Source: CAWDPQ01 sp049642465
Lineage (GTDB): Bacteria > Acidobacteriota > Vicinamibacteria > Vicinamibacterales > 2-12-FULL-66-21
NCBI GenBank assembly: GCA_049642465.1
Contig: JBAROV010000126.1
Coordinates: forward strand, 1 to 23,662
Direction of reading: 5' to 3'
Length of the DNA stretch: 23,662 nucleotides
Part shown: in pieces, positions 14,928 through 22,083 of the stretch
How positions within the stretch are numbered: position 1 is the stretch's first letter
Layout of the letters: each line of letters begins with the position of its first letter
Position numbers and translations under genes: made by a program
Notes under the pieces: generated by a model
What the model saw: only the letters and a program-made list of their open reading frames with translations
Told to the model about the DNA's origin: nothing
Database searches by the model: none

Positions 14928-15832
14928 AGGATTTTTTGCCCGAGCGCTGAAAGGGCCAGCTCGGTTGCGAGCACAGCCGTCGTGTTGCGGTCGTCCAGGA
15001 TCGGGTTGACTTCCACGAGATCGAGCGCACGCAGGAGCCCGGAGTCAGCCACGATCTCCATCACCATGTGCGCTTCGCGGTAATCGAGCCCGCCCTTCAC
15101 GGGAGTGCCGACGCCAGGCGCAATGCTCGGATCGCAGACGTCGAGATCGAAGGAGACGTGCACGCCACCGGTGTCGCGCCCCGCCAGCGCAAGCGCCTGT
15201 TCGACGACGGATGCGATGCCTGAACGATCGATGTCTTTCATCGTAAAGACGTGCACGTGCGACTCGCGCACGATCTCTTTCTCCCGCTCGTCCAGGTTGC
15301 GAATGCCGATGAGGACGGTGTGCTCGGGCTGCACCTTGGGTGAGAAACCACCGATGCGCGAGAGCTCAGCCGGTTCGGGACCGAGCAGTGAGGCGAGCGG
15401 CATGCCGTGCACGTTGCCGCTCGTCGAACTCGCCGGCGTGTTCATATCGGCGTGCGCGTCAACCCAGATGAGCCCGGTGGCCTTACCTTCACGCCGCAGA
15501 TAGTCGGCGGTCGCCGCGACCGAACCCGATGCGAGGCTATGATCGCCGCCGAGCACGAGCGGGAATGCCCCCTTTTCGAGCGCGCTGAGCGACGTCTTGT
15601 ACAGCTTCTCGCACACGCGCGCGATCTCACGAATGTACTTCTTCGTCGGATCGCCGGCCGATTTGATTTCCGGGATCGGCGCGACGAGATCGCCGGCGTC
15701 GACGACCGTGACGCCGAGCGCGGTGAGTTTCTCGCCGAGGCCGGCGATTCGAAAAGCAGACGGGCCCATGTCGACCCCGCGTCGGTTCCCTCCAAGGTCA
15801 AGCGAGACTCCAATGATGTGAACGGGCTGCAT
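14924..15832 (-). CDS. rocF: Arginase (ureohydrolase family)
   Basis: The 302-residue protein is a manganese ureohydrolase, most like arginase, which splits L-arginine into ornithine and urea. All metal-binding motifs are present: GGDHSLASGSV (His98), WVDAHADMNTP (Asp125, His127, Asp129) and SFDLDVCDPSIAPGVGTP (Asp229, Asp231). The opening VHIIGVSLDLGGNRRGVDMG, HGMPLASLLG and the C-terminal LDLVEVNPILDDRNTTA favour arginase over agmatinase. The length is typical. The start is the ATG at 15830-15832, which begins the first strand; the frame extends further upstream but without family similarity. No arginine transporter or ornithine gene is adjacent. It shares its stop region with the small basic protein gene. 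Confidence 0.9.
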   Translation of the reverse strand: MQPVHIIGVSLDLGGNRRGVDMGPSAFRIAGLGEKLTALGVTVVDAGDLVAPIPEIKSAGDPTKKYIREIARVCEKLYKTSLSALEKGAFPLVLGGDHSLASGSVAATADYLRREGKATGLIWVDAHADMNTPASSTSGNVHGMPLASLLGPEPAELSRIGGFSPKVQPEHTVLIGIRNLDEREKEIVRESHVHVFTMKDIDRSGIASVVEQALALAGRDTGGVHVSFDLDVCDPSIAPGVGTPVKGGLDYREAHMVMEIVADSGLLRALDLVEVNPILDDRNTTAVLATELALSALGQKIL

Positions 15833-15904
15833 CGGCGCCGAATGTAACACGCGCTCTACAGGCCAGGCGCACCTTGGCACCCCGGCACCTTGGCACCGTG
15901 TTAT

Positions 15905-15932
15905 TTGACGCACACGCTAAAGCTCGGATACT
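15905..15932 (+). promoter_or_regulatory. Probable promoter for the Tudor/KOW-like gene
   Basis: TTGACG (15905-15910) and GATACT (15927-15932) are separated by 16 bases. The predicted transcript would start near 15939, about 36 bases before the ATG at 15975. The -35 matches 5 of 6 and the -10 matches 4 of 6. Confidence 0.45.
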
Positions 15933-15974
15933 CTGTAGGTTGCAGTCTGCGTCGGTTGCGGCAAGGAGTCCGTG

Positions 15975-16223
15975 ATGAAGCGGTTCGAGGTGGGAGCGCG
16001 GGTCGTCGAGCCGACCTACGGTCTGGGGTCGGTGGTGGCGGTGGAGGATGCGTACACGCGCGTCCAGTTCGACGAGCACGGCGTGAAGAAATTCCTCACC
16101 AGCATGTCCAAACTCGAGCCGAGCGACGAGCCGGTACCGGCTGGACTGCGGGGGACCAAGCCGCGGAAGAAGCGAGCGCCCAAGAAAGTTGCGGCAGCCG
16201 CGCCGGAGCCCGAAGAAGACTAG
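15975..16223 (+). CDS. Small Tudor/KOW-like protein with basic tail
   Basis: An 82-residue protein. Residues 1-50 (RFEVGARVVEPTYGLGSVVA, then YTRVQFDEHGVKKFLTSMSK) have the pattern GxxVxxxxYGxGxVxxxxxxxxxVxFxxxGxKxL. This is the pattern of the small SH3/Tudor-like fold seen at the C-terminus of UvrD/PcrA helicases and in CarD-type RNA polymerase-binding proteins. Residues 51-82 are Lys/Pro/Ala-rich (GTKPRKKRAPKK) and end in an acidic patch. I infer a nucleic acid or RNA polymerase binding role; there is no proof. AAGGAG at 15963-15968 lies six bases before the ATG, which decides this start over the GTG three bases upstream. It converges with the methyltransferase gene, with nine bases between the ends. 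Confidence 0.75.
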   Translation: MKRFEVGARVVEPTYGLGSVVAVEDAYTRVQFDEHGVKKFLTSMSKLEPSDEPVPAGLRGTKPRKKRAPKKVAAAAPEPEED

Positions 16224-16232
16224 TTCCCGCCT

Positions 16233-16892
16233 TCATCGTTTAACTGACACAGACATGCCTTCACTCGATGGCGACACGATGGTCGTCCAGAGCGACGGGT
16301 GTTTGTGAATCGTCGCGAGAAAATCTCCCATTTCTGATTTCTTGTTGACCACGTTGTGGGCAACGAACACGCCGCGCGACTCGAGGCGTGGATACACGAG
16401 ATCAAAGAAGCGCTTGTAATCCTTCTTCCAGGCATCCAGAAACACGAAGTCGAACGTGCCCTCGATCTTGGGAATCTGCTGGAAGGCGTCTCCCGGCATG
16501 ACCTGGACCACGTCGGCCACTCCCGCGCGGCGGACGTTCTCCGCCAACTCTTTCGCCCGATCCGGTTCGTATTCGATCGTCACGAGTCGTCCGCCGGTTT
16601 CCTTGAGCCCCGATCCAATCCAGATCGCGCTGTACCCACTGGCGCCGCCAATCTCGAGGGCTCGTTTTGCTCCACGAGTCGCGACAAGCACTCGCAGAAA
16701 GCGTCCGTCCTCCTCGGAAACGGCAAGCTGACCTTTGTCCCGTGCTTTGATGTCGGCGAGCACCTGGGTCATCGACGAACGTGCCGGCGCTTGAGCGCCA
16801 TCATCCGCACCCACGAGCGCGATACCCGCTACGCCAATCAGCAGCGCCGCAGCAAACTTAGCGGTGCTGATACTTCTCGCTGTTCGTTTCAC
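16233..16892 (-). CDS. SAM-dependent O-methyltransferase with N-terminal hydrophobic segment
   Basis: The 219-residue protein belongs to the class I methyltransferases of the caffeoyl-CoA/catechol O-methyltransferase group. Motif I is ALEIGGASGYSAIWIGSGLK, followed by GGRLVTIEYEPDRAKELAEN (acidic residue binding the SAM ribose), VQVMPGDAFQQIP, and FDFVFLDAWKKDYKRFFDLV, which carries the metal-binding Asp and Lys region. HNVVNKK matches the conserved DN/HN motif. Unlike cytoplasmic relatives it begins with MKRTARSISTAKFAAALLIG, a basic start and a hydrophobic stretch to about residue 30, then an Ala/Pro/Ser-rich linker. It could be exported or membrane-anchored. The start is the second of two GTG codons (16890-16892), five bases after GAGGAG. 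The first 35 bases overlap the end of hemG, so translation is probably coupled. Confidence 0.82.
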   Translation of the reverse strand: MKRTARSISTAKFAAALLIGVAGIALVGADDGAQAPARSSMTQVLADIKARDKGQLAVSEEDGRFLRVLVATRGAKRALEIGGASGYSAIWIGSGLKETGGRLVTIEYEPDRAKELAENVRRAGVADVVQVMPGDAFQQIPKIEGTFDFVFLDAWKKDYKRFFDLVYPRLESRGVFVAHNVVNKKSEMGDFLATIHKHPSLWTTIVSPSSEGMSVSVKR

Positions 16893-18240
16893 GATCACTC
16901 CTCATCACAGACTGAGCGGCCGAGGCGGCAACCCGCCGGGCGTCCGCGACGCAATCGGGAATTCCCACCGCCCGGATGCCGCGGCCGGTCACAAACAATC
17001 CCGGATGCGCCTCGAGTTGCCGCTCGATGCGGCTCACGCGCGCGGCATGCCCGACGATGAGCTGGGGGCTTGCGCCGCGCCACCGGTAAACGCGCGCCAA
17101 ACGCGGCTCCGTGCGAATACCCAGCACACCTCCCAAGTCACGCCGCGCAATCCCCACCAACTCATCGTCTGACAGATCGATGGCGCCGGGATCGCGCACG
17201 CCGCCGACAAATGCCCGAAGAAGAGTGTAGCCCTCCGGAGACCGTCCCGGCCATTTTGAAGAGACCCAGGTCGAGGCCGTGATTCGACGCCTGTCGCGAG
17301 CGACGACGAAGCCACTGCCTCGAAGTGGATGAGCAATGTCATCCCGAGGCCATGCGAGAGCGATGCTGACGGTAGACGCGTGCGGGATCTCTGAACACAG
17401 CCGCGACGCATCCCGATCGACAGTCGCCAGGAGCCGCGCCGTCGCTTGCGGTGGGGTGGCGAGTATCACGCTCTGGGCGAAGTGCGTCCCGGACGAAGTC
17501 TCGAGACGCCAGCCGTCAGACGAGGCGGCGATGGTGTGGACCTCGGTGCCGAGCGCGACCGTGCCTGGCGCCAGCGACTGCACGATCGCCGCCGGCAGCG
17601 TCGCCATGCCGCCGACCAGGGAGTTGAACAGTCCGCCCGTCGCCGGCGATCGCTGTCCGAGGTGGCGGAGCAGGCCGCCGCGAGATTCCGCTTCGCGAAG
17701 CGCGGGGAAGAGCGATGGCACCGACAACTGTTCGACGTCTCCGGCGTGGATCCCTCCAAGCAGCGGCTGCGCCACACGCTCCACCGTTGCCGCGCCAAGC
17801 CGGCGCGTGAAAAAGGACGCGATGCTTTCGTCGCCCGCCACGCCCGGGCGTACGTACGGTTCGAACAGCAGACGCAGTCGCGAACGAATCGGCAGCACGC
17901 GAAAGCGAAGCGCGGCGCCGAGCGTCAAGGGAATGCCGAGCACCGATGGCGAAGGCAGCGGGTAGAGCTGATTGCGATCGAGCACGTACGCCGTCTTCGG
18001 CTCGATCATCTGCAAAAGGTTGGACTGGAGACCAACCGCCTCACAGAGTGCCCGCGCCGCCGGCTTGGCGGACAGGATCGAATCGGGACCCGCGTCGATC
18101 ACGAAGCCATCGTGCCGTTCGGTGTGGATGAGACCGCCCGCGCGAGCCGACGCCTCGAACAGTTGGAACGTCACGCCGCGCTGAGCCAGTTCGTACGCGG
18201 CGGCCAGACCGCTGATACCGCCGCCAATGATGGCGATCAT
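16858..18240 (-). CDS. hemG: Protoporphyrinogen oxidase, oxygen-dependent type (HemG/HemY)
   Basis: The 460-residue flavoprotein oxidises protoporphyrinogen IX to protoporphyrin IX, the step before iron insertion in heme synthesis; the HemY-type enzyme uses oxygen and FAD. The N-terminal FAD fold is MIAIIGGGISGLAAAYELAQ with RAGGLIHTERHDGFVIDAGP shortly after. Later family segments are GGIHAGDVEQLSVPSLFPAL and VGGMATLPAAIVQSLAPGTV. The C-terminal FAD contact is FVTGRGIRAVGIPDCVADAR. Length is normal. The ATG at 18238-18240 begins exactly at the first strand; a TTG at 18247-18249 could add three residues. It follows hemE by five bases. Some Gram-positive homologues act on coproporphyrinogen III instead, but the hemE neighbour fits either route. 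Confidence 0.88.
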   Translation of the reverse strand: MIAIIGGGISGLAAAYELAQRGVTFQLFEASARAGGLIHTERHDGFVIDAGPDSILSAKPAARALCEAVGLQSNLLQMIEPKTAYVLDRNQLYPLPSPSVLGIPLTLGAALRFRVLPIRSRLRLLFEPYVRPGVAGDESIASFFTRRLGAATVERVAQPLLGGIHAGDVEQLSVPSLFPALREAESRGGLLRHLGQRSPATGGLFNSLVGGMATLPAAIVQSLAPGTVALGTEVHTIAASSDGWRLETSSGTHFAQSVILATPPQATARLLATVDRDASRLCSEIPHASTVSIALAWPRDDIAHPLRGSGFVVARDRRRITASTWVSSKWPGRSPEGYTLLRAFVGGVRDPGAIDLSDDELVGIARRDLGGVLGIRTEPRLARVYRWRGASPQLIVGHAARVSRIERQLEAHPGLFVTGRGIRAVGIPDCVADARRVAASAAQSVMRSDRETNSEKYQHR

Positions 18241-18245
18241 GGGGG

Positions 18246-19286
18246 TCAATCGACGTGTTTTTGCTTCGTGACCTCGTGCACGTGGCGCGCGAGGCGCTGG
18301 ACGTGATCGAGCGGGGTGTTTGGCAGCACGCCGTGGCCGAGATTGAAGATGTGCCCCAATCGCCCGTCGACCCTTTTCAATACATCATCCGCACCAGCCA
18401 GGAGACGATCGATGGGGCCGAGAAGCATACAGGGGTCCAGATTCCCTTGCAGCGCACGGTCGTCACCCACCGTGCACCATGCATGATCGATCGGCTGTCG
18501 CCAATCCACACCGATCACGTCCCCACCCGCATCGGTGATGTCGCGGAGGATGGCCGCCGTCCCGACACCAAAGTGAATCATTGGAACGTCCGCGTCCTCC
18601 ATCGCATCGAAAATCTTCCGCGTATGTGGATACGCGAACTCACGATAATCGGAACGGCCGAGGGCGCCGGCCCACGAGTCGAAGATCTGCAGCGCCTGCG
18701 CGCCTGCTTCGACCTGGGCGCGAAGGTAGTCGATCATCATCGTGGCCAGGCGGTCGCAGAGCCGATGCCACGCTTTCGGCTCGCGATACATGAACGCTTT
18801 TGTCCGCGAGTAGTTCGTTGAGGGGCCTCCCTCGATGGCGTAGGCAGCCAGCGTAAAGGGGGCGCCGCCAAATCCAATGAGTGGAACGCGACCGCTCAGC
18901 TCGACGCGAAGCATCCGTATGCTGTCGAGCACGTAGGCCAGCAACTCGCGCGGGTCGTACTCGTGCAGACGTTCCACGTCGGTACTGCTTCGAATGGGAT
19001 TCGAGATCGCCGGTCCTTCTCCCTTGACGAAATCCAGATCGAGTCCCATGGGAACGAGTGGCAGCAGGAGGTCCGAAAACAGAATCGCGGCGTCAACTTC
19101 GATGAGGTCCACGGGCTGCAGCGTGACCGCAACGGCAAGCTCGGGGTGACGGCAGATGTCGAGCAACGAGTAGCGCTGGCGCAGCGCGCGGTAATCCGAC
19201 ATGTAGCGGCCCGCTTGCCGCATGAACCAGACAGGCGTCGCATCCACTGGCTCGCGCCTGCAGGCCCGGAGGAACCGATCGTTCAC
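18246..19286 (-). CDS. hemE: Uroporphyrinogen decarboxylase
   Basis: The 346-residue enzyme removes four acetate carboxyl groups from uroporphyrinogen III to give coproporphyrinogen III. Diagnostic segments are the start NDRFLRACRREPVDATPVWF, MRQAGRYM (residues 22-29, with two substrate-binding Arg), ILFSDLLLPLVPMGLDL (Asp72, the expected catalytic Asp), GFGGAPFTLAAYAIEG, LQIFDSWAGAL and the C-terminal FNLGHGVLPNTPLDHVQRLA (substrate-binding His). Length is typical. The GTG at 19284-19286 is chosen because it gives the standard N-terminus, and it overlaps the response regulator stop as GTGA. The longer frame upstream only reads through the regulator gene. It is followed by hemG after five bases, so both are probably one operon. 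Confidence 0.95.
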   Translation of the reverse strand: MNDRFLRACRREPVDATPVWFMRQAGRYMSDYRALRQRYSLLDICRHPELAVAVTLQPVDLIEVDAAILFSDLLLPLVPMGLDLDFVKGEGPAISNPIRSSTDVERLHEYDPRELLAYVLDSIRMLRVELSGRVPLIGFGGAPFTLAAYAIEGGPSTNYSRTKAFMYREPKAWHRLCDRLATMMIDYLRAQVEAGAQALQIFDSWAGALGRSDYREFAYPHTRKIFDAMEDADVPMIHFGVGTAAILRDITDAGGDVIGVDWRQPIDHAWCTVGDDRALQGNLDPCMLLGPIDRLLAGADDVLKRVDGRLGHIFNLGHGVLPNTPLDHVQRLARHVHEVTKQKHVD

Positions 19287-19690
19287 GCTGAGACCAGGGT
19301 CCTCGCCAGGGCGATGAGGTCCTCGAGCCACAGTGGCTTGAAACGAATGGATGCGCCGAGCGATTTGAGCTCGTGTTGAATAGGATCCGACAGAAAGTAA
19401 TCGCCCGTCACGATTGCGACCGGTACTTCCACGAGGTGGGGCTTCGCCCGCACGAGCCGCAGAAATTGCAGGCCGTTCGTGATTGGCATCCGCATGTCGA
19501 GAAGGATCGCGTCGGGGCGGACGTTGTCGGCCAGCTCGAGTCCCTGTTCGGCCGAGAGCGCCGACACGACTTTGAACCCCTCGAGCTTCAGCATCCGCGA
19601 AAAGGTGTCCGCTACGGCTGGATCGTCATCAACTAATAATATGGTCCGGGTGGCGGGTTCCACGGGCACGCTTTCGACCGGCGTGATCAC
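19283..19690 (-). CDS. Single-domain response regulator (receiver protein)
   Basis: A protein of about 135 residues consisting of one CheY-like receiver. The conserved residues are present: acidic cluster in ILLVDDDPAV, phosphoacceptor Asp in AILLDMRMP, Thr in VAIVTGDY and Lys in RFKPLW. There is no output domain, so it acts by binding a partner or as part of a phosphorelay. No histidine kinase gene is adjacent. The stop TGA overlaps the hemE start GTG (19283-19286), so the two genes are translationally linked. The start is uncertain: GTG at 19690 gives a short N-terminal tail, and the frame is open up to a TTG at 19769-19771. No option has a good ribosome binding site. Confidence 0.8.
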   Translation of the reverse strand: MITPVESVPVEPATRTILLVDDDPAVADTFSRMLKLEGFKVVSALSAEQGLELADNVRPDAILLDMRMPITNGLQFLRLVRAKPHLVEVPVAIVTGDYFLSDPIQHELKSLGASIRFKPLWLEDLIALARTLVSA

Positions 19691-19778
19691 TGTAACATTC
19701 TGAGGGCAGACAGGTTCGGCGTCAAGCGTCCGAATGAGGGCAAATGACCGTCGCCTATACAAACTCACCAACTCAAGT

Positions 19779-19784
19779 TACAAT
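19779..19784 (+). promoter_or_regulatory. Possible -10 box TACAAT
   Basis: TACAAT (5 of 6 to consensus) lies 52 bases before the GTG start at 19836. The -35 position at normal spacing is poor. It lies in the region between the divergent receiver gene and the next gene. Confidence 0.3.
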
Positions 19785-19835
19785 TCGCGGTTCTTTTCAC
19801 TCTCCTTCAGCGCCTTTTCACCTCCGGGAGGTCAA

Positions 19836-20444
19836 GTGAGTCCGATCCTGGTGCGCCCCGTTCGGGAGCAACTCGAACATGACCGCGTCATCCGTTTACT
19901 TCAGGTCCGGCTGAAGCGCCGGGGGGATGTGGCGATCAACGTAGGGGAGCAGCAGACGGTCCCGGTACGAATCGGCCCGGTGCAGATCTTCCCGGATCTC
20001 GTGCTCACATCGCCAGATAAGGGTCACAAGCTGCTCGGCACGGTCGAGGTTGAAACCGCCGAGTCCGTCAACCACCTGGAGGCGATGGCCCAATGGGCGC
20101 ACCTCGGTCGCGCTCGCGTGCCCTTTCATTTATACGTACCCGCCGGCTCGGTGGACATCGCCAAGCGGCTGGCGACGGAAAACCAGGTGAACGTCTCCGA
20201 AATCTGGAGCTACCACTCGATCGGGGACCAGACGCGGTTCACGATGGTGCACCGGTCGGCGCCCGCTCCCGAGCCGCCGCGCAAACCGGCCGCCGAGCCG
20301 CGGGCAGCGTCTGAACGTCCAGCGCCACGCGTGAAGGCGAAGTCGGCGGCGGCCCCCGCGCCGAAAAAGGCCAAGGCGGCCGCGCGGCCGGCGCGAGGCA
20401 AAACGTCGGAACGGAAGACGTCGAAACCTTCTAAACGCAGGTAA
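19836..20444 (+). CDS. Nuclease-fold-like protein with Ala/Lys/Pro-rich basic tail
   Basis: This 202-residue protein begins with GTG at 19836, preceded by GGGAGG at 19826-19831. Residues 1-140 form a compact domain. An N-terminal helix (EQLEHDRVIRLLQVRLKRRG) is followed by strands VPVRIGPVQIFPDLVLTSP and LGTVEVETAESVNHLEAMAQ, a helix, then FHLYVPAGSVDIAKRL. The order helix, PD at 53-54 and E-x-E at 71-73 recalls the PD-(D/E)XK nuclease core, but the usual final Lys is replaced by Glu, so activity is doubtful. Residues 140-202 are low-complexity Ala, Lys, Pro and Arg (KAKSAAAPAPKKAKAAARPA), like histone-H1-type bacterial tails that bind DNA or RNA. I do not recognise a named family. It is divergent from the receiver-hem operon. 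Confidence 0.72.
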   Translation: MSPILVRPVREQLEHDRVIRLLQVRLKRRGDVAINVGEQQTVPVRIGPVQIFPDLVLTSPDKGHKLLGTVEVETAESVNHLEAMAQWAHLGRARVPFHLYVPAGSVDIAKRLATENQVNVSEIWSYHSIGDQTRFTMVHRSAPAPEPPRKPAAEPRAASERPAPRVKAKSAAAPAPKKAKAAARPARGKTSERKTSKPSKRR

Positions 20445-20531
20445 GGCGTCCCCGGGACCGAATTGAGTGCTCGCGGGGCCCCACCCCCGCTCGCGCTCGC
20501 TCGGCGGCGGCACTCCGCGCCGCTTCCCTCC

Positions 20532-20557
20532 GGCGCCTCGCTCGGGCCGCAGGCGCC
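20532..20557. repeat. Inverted repeat GGCGCCT-N12-AGGCGCC abutting a TATAAT box
   Basis: GGCGCCT (20532-20538) and AGGCGCC (20551-20557) are a perfect inverted repeat with a 12-base GC-rich spacer, ending one base before TATAAT (20559-20564). It covers the place where a -35 element would be. It could be an operator or a hairpin of the upstream transcript; there is no T-run. Confidence 0.7.
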
Positions 20558-20558
20558 C

Positions 20559-20564
20559 TATAAT
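20559..20564 (+). promoter_or_regulatory. Consensus -10 box TATAAT before the second VWA gene
   Basis: A perfect TATAAT in an otherwise extremely GC-rich stretch. No -35 consensus exists at normal spacing; an inverted repeat occupies that position. If it is the true -10, transcription begins near 20571-20572, at the ATG at 20572, giving a leaderless message. Confidence 0.5.
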
Positions 20565-20571
20565 GAGAGTC

Positions 20572-21948
20572 ATGCACGCACGATCCCGCGGTATGTGGGG
20601 CTCCGCCCTGTTGGTCGTGATCCTCGGTGCTGCAGTTGGGGCTCAATCCTCCTCGACCCAGACACCTCCTCCGAAGGAACAGTCTTCGACGCAAGCACCG
20701 GCCAATCAACCGCCGGCCCAGCAAACTCCGTCCACGCCAGCACCGTCGAAGGAGTCCGGGCAAACACCGCGAAGCGATCAGGTGATCCGTTCGCGAGTCG
20801 ATCTCGTCACGACCGACGTCATCGTGCGCGACAACAACGGGCAGTTCGTAGCGGATCTCAACAAGGATGATTTCGAGGTCTACGAGGACGGCGTCAAGCA
20901 GGAACTGGTGTCGTTCACGCTGACGCATGGCGGCCGCATCTTCAACGTAGCCGCACCGCCGCCGCCGGTGGCCGAAGAGGGCATCATCCTGCCCGCGAGT
21001 CGTCCGACGAGCGATGCGGCAGGACGCATCTTCCTGATTTTCGTCGACGACCTCCACCTGGATTTCCGCAACACGCCGCGCATTCGCGAGTTGTTCAAAA
21101 AGGTCGCGAAGGAACTGATTCACGAAGGGGACATGTTCGGGATCGTGTCCACCGGTCCTTCGTCGCTCGCGATTGACATGACGTACGACCGCCGCCGGCT
21201 GGACGAAGCCATTAAGAAGATTTCCGGCGCCGGTCTGACGCCCAAAGACATTCTCGACGTGCCTATTGGTCAACAGGGGCCGCCGGAAGTTCGCTATCGT
21301 GCGCATGTCGCGTTCTCGACGGCATACGACATCATGCAGAAACTCCAGCAGGTCCATAACCGTCGCAAGGCGTTCATCTACGTGAGCAACGGCTACGACT
21401 TCAATCCCTTCGAGACGACGCGCCTCAAGCAGGACAAAGAAAAGTACGGACGTCCCTCGCAGGACAGTGACGGGGATGGCAATCCGGATCAGAACGACGA
21501 CTACAACCCGTTCCTCTCGGAACGTTCGTCGAACGTCTTCCACGAAGCGGACCTTGCCGCGGAGTTGTCGGAGTTGACGCGCGCCGCGAACCGCGCCAAC
21601 GCCTCCATTTACACCATTGATCCGCGCGGGCTGGTCGGTATGCCCGATCTCGACGAAAACATCGATATGGTCGAGTGGCAGGATTACGTCCGCTCATCGC
21701 AGGACAGCCTGCGCGTGCTGGCCGAGCAGACGGGCGGCATTGCGGTCGTGAATCAGAACGACTTCGACAAGGCGCTGAAGAGAATAGACAACGAAACGAG
21801 CGACTACTACGTCGTCGGGTACTATTCGACCAACCCCGACCCGACAAAAAAGCGTCGCCGCATCGAAATCAAACTCAAGCGTCAGAACATGAACCTCCGC
21901 TATCGTACGGAGTACTCGCTCAAGCCGCCGCCGGCACCGAAACGGTAG
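20572..21948 (+). CDS. Secreted VWA-domain protein with calcium-repeat-like insert
   Basis: The protein of about 458 residues has a signal peptide (MWGSALLVVILGAAVGAQSS) and a long Pro/Gln/Thr/Ser-rich linker. The acidobacterial VWFA-related entry follows: IRSRVDLVTTDVIVRDNNGQ, then DDFEVYEDGVKQELVSF. The VWA core contains RIFLIFVDDLHLDFRNTPRI, with DDLHLD at the place of the usual DxSxS metal site, and later RRKAFIYVSNGYDFNPF and ASIYTIDPRGL. Between these lies DSDGDGNPDQNDD (21463-21501), a thrombospondin type 3-like calcium loop inside the VWA domain. It ends YYVVGYYSTNPDPTKKRRRI and a short strand-rich tail. Starts at 20563 and 20572 are in frame; 20572 is chosen because 20563 overlaps the TATAAT box. 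The next gene on the strand is the Oar-like receptor. Confidence 0.85.
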   Translation: MHARSRGMWGSALLVVILGAAVGAQSSSTQTPPPKEQSSTQAPANQPPAQQTPSTPAPSKESGQTPRSDQVIRSRVDLVTTDVIVRDNNGQFVADLNKDDFEVYEDGVKQELVSFTLTHGGRIFNVAAPPPPVAEEGIILPASRPTSDAAGRIFLIFVDDLHLDFRNTPRIRELFKKVAKELIHEGDMFGIVSTGPSSLAIDMTYDRRRLDEAIKKISGAGLTPKDILDVPIGQQGPPEVRYRAHVAFSTAYDIMQKLQQVHNRRKAFIYVSNGYDFNPFETTRLKQDKEKYGRPSQDSDGDGNPDQNDDYNPFLSERSSNVFHEADLAAELSELTRAANRANASIYTIDPRGLVGMPDLDENIDMVEWQDYVRSSQDSLRVLAEQTGGIAVVNQNDFDKALKRIDNETSDYYVVGYYSTNPDPTKKRRRIEIKLKRQNMNLRYRTEYSLKPPPAPKR

Positions 21949-21959
21949 CGCTTCGACTG

Positions 21960-21988
21960 CACGCTTTTGCGTGTTTCACCCCTGAAAC
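21960..21988 (+). repeat. Two adjacent short hairpins after the VWA gene and before the receptor promoter
   Basis: CACGC-TTTT-GCGTG (21960-21973) is followed by GTTTCA-CCCC-TGAAAC (21973-21988). Both stems are perfect. The first may help end the VWA transcript, but only a short T-rich stretch follows. The second ends 14 bases before the TATAAT at 22003. Confidence 0.5.
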
Positions 21989-21999
21989 GTGGGTGATTC

Positions 22000-22008
22000 T
22001 GTTATAAT
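22000..22008 (+). promoter_or_regulatory. Extended -10 promoter TGTTATAAT for the Oar-like receptor
   Basis: TGT at 22000-22002 followed by TATAAT (22003-22008) is a full extended -10 element (TGnTATAAT), which can work without a good -35. The predicted start near 22015 gives a leader of about 69 bases before ATG 22084. Confidence 0.65.
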
Positions 22009-22083
22009 CGCCCGCGTTTCCCCGCATTTCGAATTAATCTTCGGTTTGGTGTGCTCAACCCAAATCCTCTGGAGAACGACAAG

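Noticed and set aside
17446..18306. A 286-codon plus-strand frame opposite hemG
   Set aside because: Shadow of hemG, which has complete FAD motifs on the other strand.
20431..21543. A 370-codon minus-strand frame antisense to the second VWA gene
   Set aside because: No family pattern, rich in Arg/Val/Leu from complementary codons, while the plus strand shows signal peptide and VWA motifs.
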